Positions 8,763 through 16,569 of a DNA stretch of 64,000 nt are shown here, one piece after another. The notes beneath the pieces were generated by a model, which worked only from the letters and a program-made list of their open reading frames with translations, ran no database searches and was not told where the DNA came from. Numbering within the stretch: position 1 is the first letter of the stretch; every line of letters starts with the position of its first letter. Source of the stretch: Thermopolyspora flexuosa (lineage in GTDB: Bacteria; Actinomycetota; Actinomycetes; Streptosporangiales; Streptosporangiaceae); contig NZ_VFPQ01000002.1 of assembly GCF_006716785.1 (NCBI RefSeq), positions 186,001 through 250,000 on the forward strand, in the 5' to 3' direction. The translations under genes and the position numbers were made by a program.

Positions 8763-9272
8763 GCCGGATATCGATATGCCTGTGCCGATAACGCGCCGGA
8801 TGCGAGGGTCGGTGGATGGCGCTGCGGGCCTTCCCGGGCCTCGCCGCACCGAGACGGCACCCGGTGCCCGGTGGCGCACCCGCTCGACCGGCCCGGATCC
8901 CGGTACGGTCGCCTGTTGTCCACAGACTGTGGATAATGTGCCGTCCTCCTGTGCGTCATAGGCCGGGCCGCTGCCGCGAGGGGGATTTTCGCCGGTCGTT
9001 CCTCGTCCAGGCCCATCGCGGACGGCGGTCTGTGGGCGGGACAGGGTGGTGGACGGCTGTGGAAAGGTGGTACGGAGCCGGGCCCGGGCGGGCCGGTGCC
9101 GGAAACGTTGTCCACAGGATGTGGGGGAGCGCGGGACCGGATGGGTCCCGGGCGGCAGAGTGTGAGGAGGGCGGGACGTGGCAGGCGGACGGCCGACGTC
9201 GGCACGGGTGGTGCCGTGGAGGCGGGCGACCCAGGACTACGCTTACTCGCAGATCGTGATGACGAGTGTGTG
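8763..9272. promoter_or_regulatory. jag-rsmG intergenic region with paired inverted DnaA boxes
   Basis: No gene is visible in these 510 bp. Two DnaA boxes face each other at 8916-8924 (TTGTCCACA) and 8928-8936 (perfect box, minus strand), separated by only GAC. A third, TTGTCCACA, lies at 9108-9116. The rsmG-parA-parB promoter should lie downstream of these. The tight inverted pair recurs at 42.96 kb. Confidence 0.6.
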
Positions 9273-9995
9273 ATGGCGGAAACCAACGAACTTCCCGACG
9301 CGCCTGCGGTGGCACGCGAGATCTTCTCCGGCGACGCGTGGGCCAAGGCGCAGGCGTACGCGGAGCTGCTGGCCGGGCCCGGGGTGGTGCGCGGCCTGCT
9401 GGGGCCGCGCGAGGTGCCGCGGATCTGGGACCGGCACCTGCTCAACTGCGCCGTGGTGGCCGAGGCGGTTCCGGAGGGGGTACGGCTCGTCGACATCGGT
9501 TCCGGCGCCGGCCTGCCCGGGATCGTGCTCGCCATCATCCGGCCGGACATCACGGTGACCCTGCTCGAGCCGCTGCTGCGCAGGACCGTCTTCCTCGAGG
9601 AGTGCGTGGAGGCGCTCAAGCTCGACAACGCGGAGGTGCTGCGCGGCCGGGCGGAGGAGGTGGCGGGCACGCGCCTGTTCGACGTGGCCTGCGCCCGGGC
9701 CGTCGCTCCGCTCGACCGCCTGCTGCTGTGGTCGATGCCCCTGCTCGTCGAGGGCGGCCGGCTGCTCGCGGTGAAGGGGGAGCGTGCCGCCGAGGAGCTG
9801 GAGGCGGCAGGCGACGCGTTGCGGAAGACGGGGGCGCGCCGCGCCGAGCTGGTCACGGTCGGTCGCGGTAAGGTCGATCCACCCGCCACCCTCGTCCGTG
9901 TGTTCGCCGGGCGGACCGGCCCGGCGGGCGAACGCGGGGGAGGGCGGCGCGGGCCGGGCGGCCAGGACAAGCGGCGACGGAAGAGGCGGCGATGA
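9273..9995 (+). CDS. rsmG: 16S rRNA (guanine527-N7)-methyltransferase RsmG (GidB)
   Basis: RsmG methylates G527 of 16S rRNA using S-adenosylmethionine; its loss gives low-level streptomycin resistance in other bacteria. The 240-residue protein has PREVPRIWDRHLLNCAVV, the SAM-binding VDIGSGAGLPGIVLA, and LEPLLRRTVFLEE. The C-terminus is a basic tail, GGQDKRRRKRRR. The ATG at 9273 is chosen; an adjacent GTG would add one residue, and the ribosome binding site is weak. The stop overlaps the parA ATG (ATGA), a coupling typical of rsmG-parA-parB. Confidence 0.96.
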   Translation: MAETNELPDAPAVAREIFSGDAWAKAQAYAELLAGPGVVRGLLGPREVPRIWDRHLLNCAVVAEAVPEGVRLVDIGSGAGLPGIVLAIIRPDITVTLLEPLLRRTVFLEECVEALKLDNAEVLRGRAEEVAGTRLFDVACARAVAPLDRLLLWSMPLLVEGGRLLAVKGERAAEELEAAGDALRKTGARRAELVTVGRGKVDPPATLVRVFAGRTGPAGERGGGRRGPGGQDKRRRKRRR

Positions 9996-11056
9996 CCATC
10001 GGCCAGGGGACGGGACGACCGGCGGGCGGCGGTGCCGTACCGGACGGCCGCCCTTCCGGATCCGGTCGGCCCGCGGATACTGCCGCATCCGCACAAAAGC
10101 CGGTAGAAATGACGAGAAGCGATGCGCTGATTCCCCCGACCTCCGGCGATTCGCCACCGGTACGAGAGGCAATGAGTTCCGTGGTTTCACGTGAAACATC
10201 AACTCCGACTCCTCCATCCCCGTCCCTGGTCGGCTACTCCTCGCGTAGCCAGGAGGAGTGGCCGCGGCCGGCGCGACGTCGTGTGATCACGATCGCCAAC
10301 CAGAAGGGCGGCGTCGGCAAGACGACCACGGCGGTGAACCTCGCGGCGGCGCTCTCGATGCACAACCAGCGCGTCCTCGTCATCGACCTGGACCCGCAGG
10401 GCAACGCCTCCACGGCGCTGTCGATCGAGCACCGCGGCGACGTGCCGTCGGTCTACCAGGTGCTGATCGAGGGCATGCCGCTGGCGGAGATCGTGAAGCC
10501 GGTGCCGGACATGCCGAACCTCTACTGCGCACCCGCCACGATCAACCTCGCCGGTGCCGAGATCGAGCTCGTGTCGATGGTGGCCCGGGAGTCGCGCCTG
10601 CTGAAGGCGATCAACGAGTTCAAGGAGATCGAGCTCGACTACATCTTCATCGACTGCCCGCCCTCGCTCGGCCTGCTGACGGTGAACGCCATGGTCGCGG
10701 CGGCCGAGGTGCTGATCCCCATCCAGTGCGAGTACTACGCGCTGGAAGGGCTCAGCCAGCTGCTGCAGAACGTCGAGCTCGTCCGCGCCCACCTCAACCC
10801 GAAGCTCTCCGTCTCCACCGCGCTGCTCACCATGTACGACGGCCGGACACGGCTCGCCGCACAGGTCGCCGAGGATGTCCGGGCACACTTCGGTGATACG
10901 GTCCTCAGGACGGTGATCCCGCGAAGCGTACGGGTGTCCGAGGCGCCGAGCTACGGCCAGTCGGTCATCACCTACGACCCGGGGTCGAGCGGTGCGATGG
11001 CCTACGCCGACGCGGCCCGCGAGATCGCGTTCCGCGGCGCGAGCGTGACCGGCTGA
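9992..11056 (+). CDS. parA: Chromosome-partitioning ATPase ParA (Soj)
   Basis: ParA is a deviant Walker ATPase that coats the nucleoid and, with ParB-parS, moves sister origins apart. The 354-residue protein has a long, low-complexity N-terminal extension (about 100 residues), then ITIANQKGGVGKTTTAVNL with both signature lysines, FIDCPPSLG and the ECEYYALEGL-type switch region. The ATG at 9992 overlaps the rsmG stop and has GGAAGAGG upstream. Later in-frame ATGs exist, so the extension may be shorter. A parS site at 10183-10198 lies inside the extension, encoding VSRET. A decayed inverted copy of this 5' region lies at 13.6 kb. Confidence 0.96.
   Translation: MTIGQGTGRPAGGGAVPDGRPSGSGRPADTAASAQKPVEMTRSDALIPPTSGDSPPVREAMSSVVSRETSTPTPPSPSLVGYSSRSQEEWPRPARRRVITIANQKGGVGKTTTAVNLAAALSMHNQRVLVIDLDPQGNASTALSIEHRGDVPSVYQVLIEGMPLAEIVKPVPDMPNLYCAPATINLAGAEIELVSMVARESRLLKAINEFKEIELDYIFIDCPPSLGLLTVNAMVAAAEVLIPIQCEYYALEGLSQLLQNVELVRAHLNPKLSVSTALLTMYDGRTRLAAQVAEDVRAHFGDTVLRTVIPRSVRVSEAPSYGQSVITYDPGSSGAMAYADAAREIAFRGASVTG
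10183..10198. promoter_or_regulatory. parS: parS site 1, inside parA
   Basis: GGTTTCACGTGAAACA matches the consensus TGTTTCACGTGAAACA at 15 of 16 positions and keeps the palindromic core. It encodes the VSRET residues of the ParA N-terminal extension. ParB binds and spreads from such sites. Confidence 0.92.
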
Positions 11057-11135
11057 CCCGTCGACGCGCGCGGGGGACGCCGATCCACCAGCAGCATGAC
11101 GCTAGACGCGTGGGTGTTCCACGTGGGGAGGGCAA

Positions 11136-12107
11136 GTGAGTAACCGGCCGCGGCGTGGACTGGGGAAAGGGCTGGGGGCCCTCATCCCCACCGGTCCCAT
11201 CGTGCAGCCCATGGCGCAGCATGGGCCCGCCCAGGCGGGGGGCACCACCTCCGAGGCGGCGCCGGTCGCCGGGGCGTACTTCCAGGAGATCGACGTCGAG
11301 CTGATCGACCCGAACCCGCGGCAGCCGCGCGACAACTTCGATCCGGACGCGCTCGCCGAACTGGCGACCTCCATCCAGGAGGTCGGCCTGCTCCAGCCCG
11401 TGGTGGTACGGCCGAAGGACGGCGGCCGGTTCGAGCTCATCATGGGGGAACGCCGCCTCCGGGCCTGCAAGCTGGCGGGCCTGAAGCAGATCCCCGCGAT
11501 CGTGCGCAACACCCAGGACGACGAGATGCTCCGGGAGGCGCTGATCGAGAACCTGCAGCGGGAGCAGCTCAACCCGCTGGAGGAGGCTGCCGCCTACCGG
11601 CAGCTCCTCGACGACTTCGGGGTGACGCACGAGCAGCTCGCCCGCAAGGTCGGCCGCTCCCGCCCGCACATCACCAACATGCTGCGCCTGCTGACCCTGC
11701 CGCCGTCCATCCACAACCGCCTCGCCTCGGGTGTGCTGAGCGCGGGCCACGCCCGCGCCCTGCTCGCCCTCGACGACCCCGCGGCCCAGGAGCACCTCGC
11801 CAAGCGCATCGTGGCCGAAGGCCTCTCGGTACGCGCGGTCGAGGAGATCGTGCAGCTCGGCGAGGCCACCGCGGGCCCCACGCCGCGCCGCCGGCCCACC
11901 AAGCAACCACCACCGCCCGAGCTGAAGGAGCTCTCCGACCGCCTCTCCGACCTCTTCGAGACCCGGGTGAAGGTCGACCTCGGCAAGCGCAAGGGCCGCA
12001 TCGTCGTGGAGTTCGCCTCGGTGGAGGACCTCGAACGCATCCTCTCCTCGATGGCCCCCGACGCCCTCAACACCATGCGCACCTCCTCCGGCTCCACCTC
12101 CGGCTAG
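11136..12107 (+). CDS. parB: Chromosome-partitioning protein ParB
   Basis: ParB is a CTP-dependent clamp that loads at parS and spreads. The 323-residue protein starts [18 protein letters not shown]. It has the IDPNPRQPR box, the CTP-binding [12 protein letters not shown] segment, the [14 protein letters not shown] box II, and a helix-turn-helix around [19 protein letters not shown]. The C-terminal dimerisation region is [16 protein letters not shown]. The GTG start at 11136 follows GGGGAGG. It is the last intact gene of the rsmG-parA-parB unit; degraded mobile DNA follows. Confidence 0.97.
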   Translation: MSNRPRRGLGKGLGALIPTGPIVQPMAQHGPAQAGGTTSEAAPVAGAYFQEIDVELIDPNPRQPRDNFDPDALAELATSIQEVGLLQPVVVRPKDGGRFELIMGERRLRACKLAGLKQIPAIVRNTQDDEMLREALIENLQREQLNPLEEAAAYRQLLDDFGVTHEQLARKVGRSRPHITNMLRLLTLPPSIHNRLASGVLSAGHARALLALDDPAAQEHLAKRIVAEGLSVRAVEEIVQLGEATAGPTPRRRPTKQPPPPELKELSDRLSDLFETRVKVDLGKRKGRIVVEFASVEDLERILSSMAPDALNTMRTSSGSTSG

Positions 12108-12761
12108 GGGCGACTCGTCGCCACCCACGGCCTGCACCACCGAAACCCCGCCATCACCCTCCGGCCACCGGGGCCATCCCGGACACGCGCGCGGCAGCGC
12201 GCCTTCGGGGTACCGGGGCAAGGCCGGTGCGACCATCGGCACCCACGTCACCCGGAGAATCCCACGCGGCGATCGTCGGCACCGAGCCCTGTTTCAGTGC
12301 GACCAGGGCAGCGCACCCGAGGCACCGGGTAGCCACGTCACCGCCGCAGCCCTCGAGAGGGGGACTCGGGTGCGCCGCCCAGCGCACGGGTCACCATCCC
12401 TCTTCTTGAGGAGGGGCATCCCGCTTTCGGAAGAGGGGTACGAAGCTCGGCCCGCTGGCCGCGAGCACGTACCGCATGGCGGCAGGCGCGGATACGCGTA
12501 CGGCCGGCACCCGGACCCTGTCCGCCTGGACGCCCCTGGGCTTCTCTTGCTGACGCCGTTCGCCATGCGCTCGCACGGCACAGGGAGGCTCGGTGGCTCC
12601 TGGCGGCTACGTCCTTGAGATCTGGTCAGGCACTGCAATACAGCCTGGCGCAACGATGGCCGCCCTCCGCGACGATCACGGCCGAGGGCGTTCGACGGCA
12701 TCATGGCGTCTCACGTGTCGCCCGATCACCTGGGCGAGTATTTCCGAACCCGGTCGAAGTT
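12108..12761. other. Non-coding region after parB
   Basis: No open reading frame here has convincing codon bias or a recognisable product, although several frames are open by chance. No strong terminator is visible after parB. The base composition is somewhat less GC-rich than neighbouring genes, consistent with decayed DNA. It leads into the C-terminal end of the IS982-type transposase remnant. Confidence 0.5.
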
Positions 12762-13201
12762 CTAGGCGATCAGCGGACGGGAAAAAGGCGCGCCCGTGGC
12801 CCGGTTGTTCCAGATCGCCGCGCTCAGAGCCAGAATGCGCTCGGCGACGCCCACCGCGACGCGCAGCGGCGTCCTGCCGCCGTGCAGCTCCAGATCAAGC
12901 TGTCCTTCGAGGGTGTCGTTGACCGACTCGAGGAGCTGCCGGACCGGTTTGAGGTACCGCTCGCCGGGATGGAGGCGTCAAGGTCTGTTGCCGCACGCGG
13001 ATCGCCGGCATCCTTCGGCGTGTTGGCAGCCCGCCCCGAAGCGACGTAGGACCTAATCGTCTAGGGCCGGTCTGCAACGCCTGTGCGGTACGCCGGACGC
13101 GTCGGACCCGCGAGGGACGCGTCGATGGCGGCACTCCGCATACGTCCGCGCGCCCGAGGCTCTCCACGGTTGGCGACCTCCGTGCACCCCAGCGGGGGAG
13201 T

Positions 13202-13217
13202 GGTTTCACGTGAAACA
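13202..13217. promoter_or_regulatory. parS: parS site 2
   Basis: GGTTTCACGTGAAACA is identical to the site in parA. It lies within the IS982 remnant and is preceded by GGGGGAGT, the same flank as at the 15505 site. Confidence 0.9.
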
Positions 13218-13559
13218 TAGCGTCCGGAGCAGGAGCGGTAAGCGCCCGGGAGCCGGTTGGCCCTTTGTGGACGTCCGCACAGGTCGGCCACCGGGCGGTG
13301 GATGGCGCCGAACCCGGACCCTGCACCCGGTCCTCCGCCGGGCGAAGCCTGCACCCGTTCCCCGGCGACCCGGCGAACGCGGTCTCGGCCTGGTTTGACG
13401 CGGTCGGCTCCTGCGACGGCACGCAATGTCGGGACCGAGATGACGGCGGTGCGGCACCCGTACCCTTCGATGCGACGGTGGCATCGTCGGCTTTGGCAGC
13501 TGACAACGGCCCTCCCGGCTTCGCCTCCGGTGCAAGCAGGGCGGACGCGTGGCGGTGTC

Positions 13560-13690
13560 CACTCCTCCGAGCTACGCGAGGAGCGCCAATCGCGGCGGGG
13601 AGGAGTCGGAGTTGATGTTTCACGTGAAACCGCGGAACCCGTTGCCTCTCGTATCGCTGGCGAGGCGCCGGAGGTCGATGTCCTGACGGC
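13560..13690 (-). repeat. Degenerate inverted copy of the parA 5' coding region
   Basis: The minus strand here matches parA around 10130-10260. Shared blocks include GACCTCCGGCG, ATACGAGAGGCAA, the parS core with its CATCAACTCCGACTCCTCC flank, TCCTCGCGTAG and GGAGGAGTGG. In the parA frame it reads STSGASPAIREATGSAVSRE, then STPTPPRRDWRSSRSSEEW, compared with PTSGDSPPVREAMSSVVSRE and STPTPPSPSLVGYSSRSQEEW in ParA. The match stops before the P-loop. It is too short and diverged to make protein. Confidence 0.8.
13616..13631. promoter_or_regulatory. parS: parS site 3, in the inverted parA copy
   Basis: TGTTTCACGTGAAACC differs from the consensus only at the last base. It is the copy of the parA-internal site carried by the inverted duplication, 215 bp from site 4. 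Confidence 0.92.
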
Positions 13691-13830
13691 TCTTCTTCAT
13701 CCTCGTCGAGAGCGAGCCCGCGTCTTACTGCGACTGCCCGGCCGTCATGCCGCGGCGACGTTGGGTGCTGGGCATTGTGCCGGCACGGCGAGGACTCATC
13801 CGATCGCCGCTCCGGACTGGGATAAGGAGT

Positions 13831-13846
13831 TGTTTCACGTGAAACA
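13831..13846. promoter_or_regulatory. parS: parS site 4, perfect consensus
   Basis: TGTTTCACGTGAAACA is an exact 16/16 parS palindrome. It lies between the parA-like duplication and the N-terminal remnant of the IS982-type transposase. Confidence 0.96.
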
Positions 13847-14141
13847 GGGGCGAGGAGGGGAGCTTGCCCTGTTGCGGTAGTGGCAGTCCGCCGCCGCCCA
13901 TGTGGCCGCTGTGGCCTCTCGTAGAGCCGCAGCCACCGGGTTTCGGAGCGGATGCCGGGCAGGGCTTGGGCCACGGCCAGGGTGAGCGGTTCGGCGTCGG
14001 TGAGCTTGAGTGGGCGCCCGGTTCGGGGCGGGTGGCCGAGCCCAGTCGTCAATCTTGACGACGGTGCGGTCAGAAGGGCGTCGGGGTCTGTCGTCACAAA
14101 CGATCGTGGGGACCTTCGTCGTCCTGGCAGCCCCGAGCGAC

Positions 14142-15110
14142 CTAGGTGTGCTGTTCGGACAGGTTAGTGACGCGGCTGGCTGGGGTCTGACCTCCGATGC
14201 CGGTGTGGGGCCGGTGGTAGTTGTACCAGTCCAGCCAGTCGCCGAAAGCCGCCTGCCGTTCGGACTCTGAGAGATAGGGCCGGTGGTAGCCCACTCCTCC
14301 AGCAGGGTGCGGTGGAATCGCTCGACCTTGCCGTTGGTCTGGGGCCGCCGCGACCGGGTCCGGCACGGGCGGATGCCCAGCCGGGCACAGGCCGACAACC
14401 AAGTGGTTTTCGAATAGGCCCAGGCGTTGCCGGTCAGGACACGCGTGATGGTGATCCCGCGGGCGGCGAACCAGGTCGTGGCACGGGGCAGGAAGGCGGC
14501 GCAGGTGGCGGCGGTCTCGTCCGGCAGGGCTTCGGTGTAGGCCAGGCGGGAGTGGTCGTCGAGGGCGGTGTGCAAATACCGGTAGCGCTGCCGTCCCGGT
14601 GCCGGTTGGCACGGCCGATGGCCCGCCCGAACGCCTTATGCCCGCCGCCATCGGGATTCGGCCGAGCTTTTGGACGTCAATGCAGACCAGGTCCCCGGGG
14701 TGGGGGTGCTCATAGCGGCGGACGGGCTCGCCGGTGGCCCGGTCGCAGGCCGACAGTGGTGGCAGGCCGTTGCGGGTCAAGATGCGGTGAGCGGTGGAGG
14801 AGGCGATGCCGACACGGGCGGCCGGCCTGGCCGGGCCGATGCGTGTGCCCTGCGCAGGGCGATCACCTGTGCCTCGACCTGCGGTGCCGTACGCCGAGGG
14901 CTGCGATGAGGGCGGCTGGAGCGGTCGAGCATGCCGGCGGCGCCCAGTTGCCGACACGGGCGGCATATCGTGCAGCGGTGGTGTGGCTTACGCCGAAGCG
15001 TTCGGCGGCCCGTCGCAGCGGCCGGCCGTCTTCCACGACACACCGGCCAGGCGCAGGCCATATCGCCAGACGGCAGAAGCGGGTGCCATAGTCGCAGGGA
15101 CTGCCAGACC
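14142..15110 (-). pseudogene. IS481-family transposase, degraded by frameshifts
   Basis: Successive pieces in different frames make up an almost complete IS481 transposase on the minus strand. They are: the N-terminal helix-turn-helix RCVVEDGRPLRRAAERF (about 15060); AGMLDRSSRPHRSPRRT (about 14930); STAHRILTRNGLPPLS with RATGEPVRRYEHPHPGDL and IDVQKLGRIP (about 14790-14650); the rve integrase core ALDDHSRLAYTEALPDETA (about 14560) and RRPQTNGKVERFHRTLLEEW (about 14330); and finally WLDWYNYHRPHTGIGG and RVTNLSEQHT, ending at 14142. At least three frame changes are needed to join them, so it is dead. The length (about 970 nt) equals an intact family member. Confidence 0.88.
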
Positions 15111-15151
15111 TTCCGAGGCTTGCCCAGACTGGCTGCAGGCAGCACCCAGAC

Positions 15152-15167
15152 GGTTTCACGTGAAACA
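15152..15167. promoter_or_regulatory. parS: parS site 5
   Basis: GGTTTCACGTGAAACA lies between the IS481 and IS256 remnants. The flank ATGGATAGGCC following it recurs, inverted, beside site 7. Confidence 0.92.
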
Positions 15168-15182
15168 TGGATAGGCCGATGA

Positions 15183-15470
15183 GGGTGCGGTCAATGCCAA
15201 CGGGCAGCGGAGATTCTCGGCACGGAGGTCACAAGCCGCGAGGATGGGGCCGGTTGGCTTTCGTTCCTGCGCGACCTGGTCGCCCGCGGCCTGTCGGGCG
15301 TGCGGCTGGTGGTCTCCGACGTCCACGTCGGTCCTGTAGAGGCGATCGGAGCCGCGCTGCCCGGCGCCGCCCGGCAGCGCTGCCGCACCCGCTACTTGCG
15401 CCATCTCCTGACCACGGTCTCAGTCGACCCAGCCCTGGGCGGCCACGCTGGTACGCACGCTCTTTGACTG
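15183..15470 (+). pseudogene. IS256-family (Mutator-type) transposase fragment
   Basis: On the plus strand, ILGTEVTSREDGAGWLSFLR is followed by DLVARGLSGVRLVVSDVH, GPVEAIGAALPGAARQRCR and YLRHLLTTVSVD. This is the central catalytic part of IS256-type transposases, where the normal text is VVSDAHxGL...AAIxATLPGAxWQRCRTHY...NLL. An upstream VNANGQR is one frame off. A stop (TGA) follows GTHAL near 15467. Roughly 95 of some 400 residues remain, with no start codon or C-terminus. Confidence 0.85.
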
Positions 15471-15504
15471 CGGAGAGCCGCGGAGGCAAGGGCGGTGGGG
15501 GAGT

Positions 15505-15520
15505 GGTTTCACGTGAAACA
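15505..15520. promoter_or_regulatory. parS: parS site 6, beside the threonine aldolase stop codon
   Basis: GGTTTCACGTGAAACA ends 12 bp before the aldolase stop. Its left flank GGGGGAGT is shared with site 2 and its right flank ATGGGTGGGCGAT resembles that of site 5. Confidence 0.92.
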
Positions 15521-15531
15521 TGGGTGGGCGA

Positions 15532-16569
15532 TCAGATGGCCTTGAGGGCGGCGGCGATGTCGGCGGCGAAGGCGTCGACGCTCTCGGGGGTGGTGTCGAA
15601 GGCGGTCATCCAGCGGACGACGCCCTCGGTGTGGTCCCAGACGTGGAAGGTGTAGCGGGTCTGGAGTTCGCGGATGACGTCGTGGGGGAGGGCGGCGAAG
15701 ACGGCGTTGGACTGGACCGGCCAGCGGAGGGTGATGTGGGGGAGGCCGGCGATGCCGTCGGCGAGGCGGCGGGCCATGGCGTTCGCGTGTTCGGCGTTCT
15801 TCCGCCAGAGGTCGTCGGTGAGCAGGGCGGTGAGTTGGGCGGAGATGAAGCGGGTCTTGGAGGCCAGCTGCAGGGACTGGCGGATGAGGAAGGGAACCTT
15901 CGCGGCGAGCTCAGGGCGGAGCACGACGAGGGCTTCGGCGAACACCGCGCCGTTCTTGGTGCCGCCGAAGCCGACCACGTCCACGCCGGCATCCGTGGTG
16001 AGAGCGCGCAGCGAGCAGCCGAGGTACGCGGCGGCGTTGGCGAGCCGAGCGCCGTCCATGTGGAGCAGGAGGCCGTGCGCGTGGGCGACCTCGGCGATCG
16101 CGGCCACCTCATCGGGCGTGTAGCAGGTGCCGACCTCGGTCGCCTGGGAGATGGAGACGACCTTGGGCTGGACCTCGTTCGGGACGCCCAGGCCGTGCAG
16201 ACGCGAGGTCACGTCGTCGGGGGTGAGCTTGCCGTCGGCGGTGGGGACGGTGATGAGCTTCGTGCCGAGCTGGCGTTCGGCGGCACCGCCCTCGTGGGTG
16301 GCGATGTGCGCCGACTCGGGGCAGATCACCGCCTCGTAGCGGTTCCCGAGCAGCAGCGAGAGGCCGAGGATGTTGGCGCCCGTGCCGTTCAGCACGGCGA
16401 AGCCGGTCGCCTCGTCCCCGAACTCCTCCTTGATGCGTTCGCGGAAGGTCGCCGTCCAGGGGTCGTCGCCGTACGAGGGCGTGTATCCGGTGTTCGCCGC
16501 GGCGATCGCGGCCATCACCGCGGGGTGCGCACCGGCGTGGTTGTCACTCGCGAAGTCGGTGTTGAGCAC
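15532..16569 (-). CDS. Low-specificity L-threonine aldolase (PLP-dependent)
   Basis: The enzyme cleaves threonine or allo-threonine to glycine and acetaldehyde. The 345-residue protein is fold-type I. Features are SDNHAGAHPAVM at the N-terminus, YGDDPWT, LNGTGANILGLSLL, the HMDGARLANAAAYL segment and the PLP-lysine motif GFGGTKNGAVFAEA. The C-terminal WDHTEGVVRWMTAFDT is also typical. The GTG at 16569 has GGGAGGG 10 nt upstream; an ATG at 16602 has none. It is intact with normal GC-rich codon use, although decayed transposase remnants and parS sites lie on both sides. A threonine aldolase near parB is known in related actinobacteria, so the gene is probably ancestral and the debris accumulated around it. 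Confidence 0.92.
   Translation of the reverse strand: MLNTDFASDNHAGAHPAVMAAIAAANTGYTPSYGDDPWTATFRERIKEEFGDEATGFAVLNGTGANILGLSLLLGNRYEAVICPESAHIATHEGGAAERQLGTKLITVPTADGKLTPDDVTSRLHGLGVPNEVQPKVVSISQATEVGTCYTPDEVAAIAEVAHAHGLLLHMDGARLANAAAYLGCSLRALTTDAGVDVVGFGGTKNGAVFAEALVVLRPELAAKVPFLIRQSLQLASKTRFISAQLTALLTDDLWRKNAEHANAMARRLADGIAGLPHITLRWPVQSNAVFAALPHDVIRELQTRYTFHVWDHTEGVVRWMTAFDTTPESVDAFAADIAAALKAI

Larger units (their letters stand above)
12762..14097 (-). pseudogene. IS982-family transposase remnant, frameshifted and interrupted
   Basis: The first residues (GTG at 14097) read MTTDPDALLTA. A shifted frame continues VVKIDDWA, then GRPLKLTDAEPLTLAVAQALPGI and SETRWLRL, the standard N-terminus of actinobacterial IS982-type transposases. 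A faint LPLPQQGK near 13870 resembles the conserved PYLPQQPGYNK. At the other end, 12966-12762 reads RYLKPVRQLLESVNDT, then EGQLDLELHGGRTP and ILALSAAIWNN, the C-terminus, ending in TAG at 12764. A LSAAKADDATV stretch near 13500 may be the middle GAKADERET region. The whole spans about 450 nt more than an intact gene, because parS and parA-derived DNA sits between the halves. It cannot encode an active transposase. Confidence 0.8.

Noticed and set aside
11114-11129. parS-like TGTTCCACGTGGGGAG upstream of parB
   Set aside because: Only the left half resembles parS; the right half matches 3 of 8 positions.
12895-14097. A 400-residue minus-strand frame across the IS982 remnant
   Set aside because: Only its first 60 or so residues resemble a transposase; the rest is out of frame with the recognisable C-terminus and includes parS DNA, so it is not one gene.
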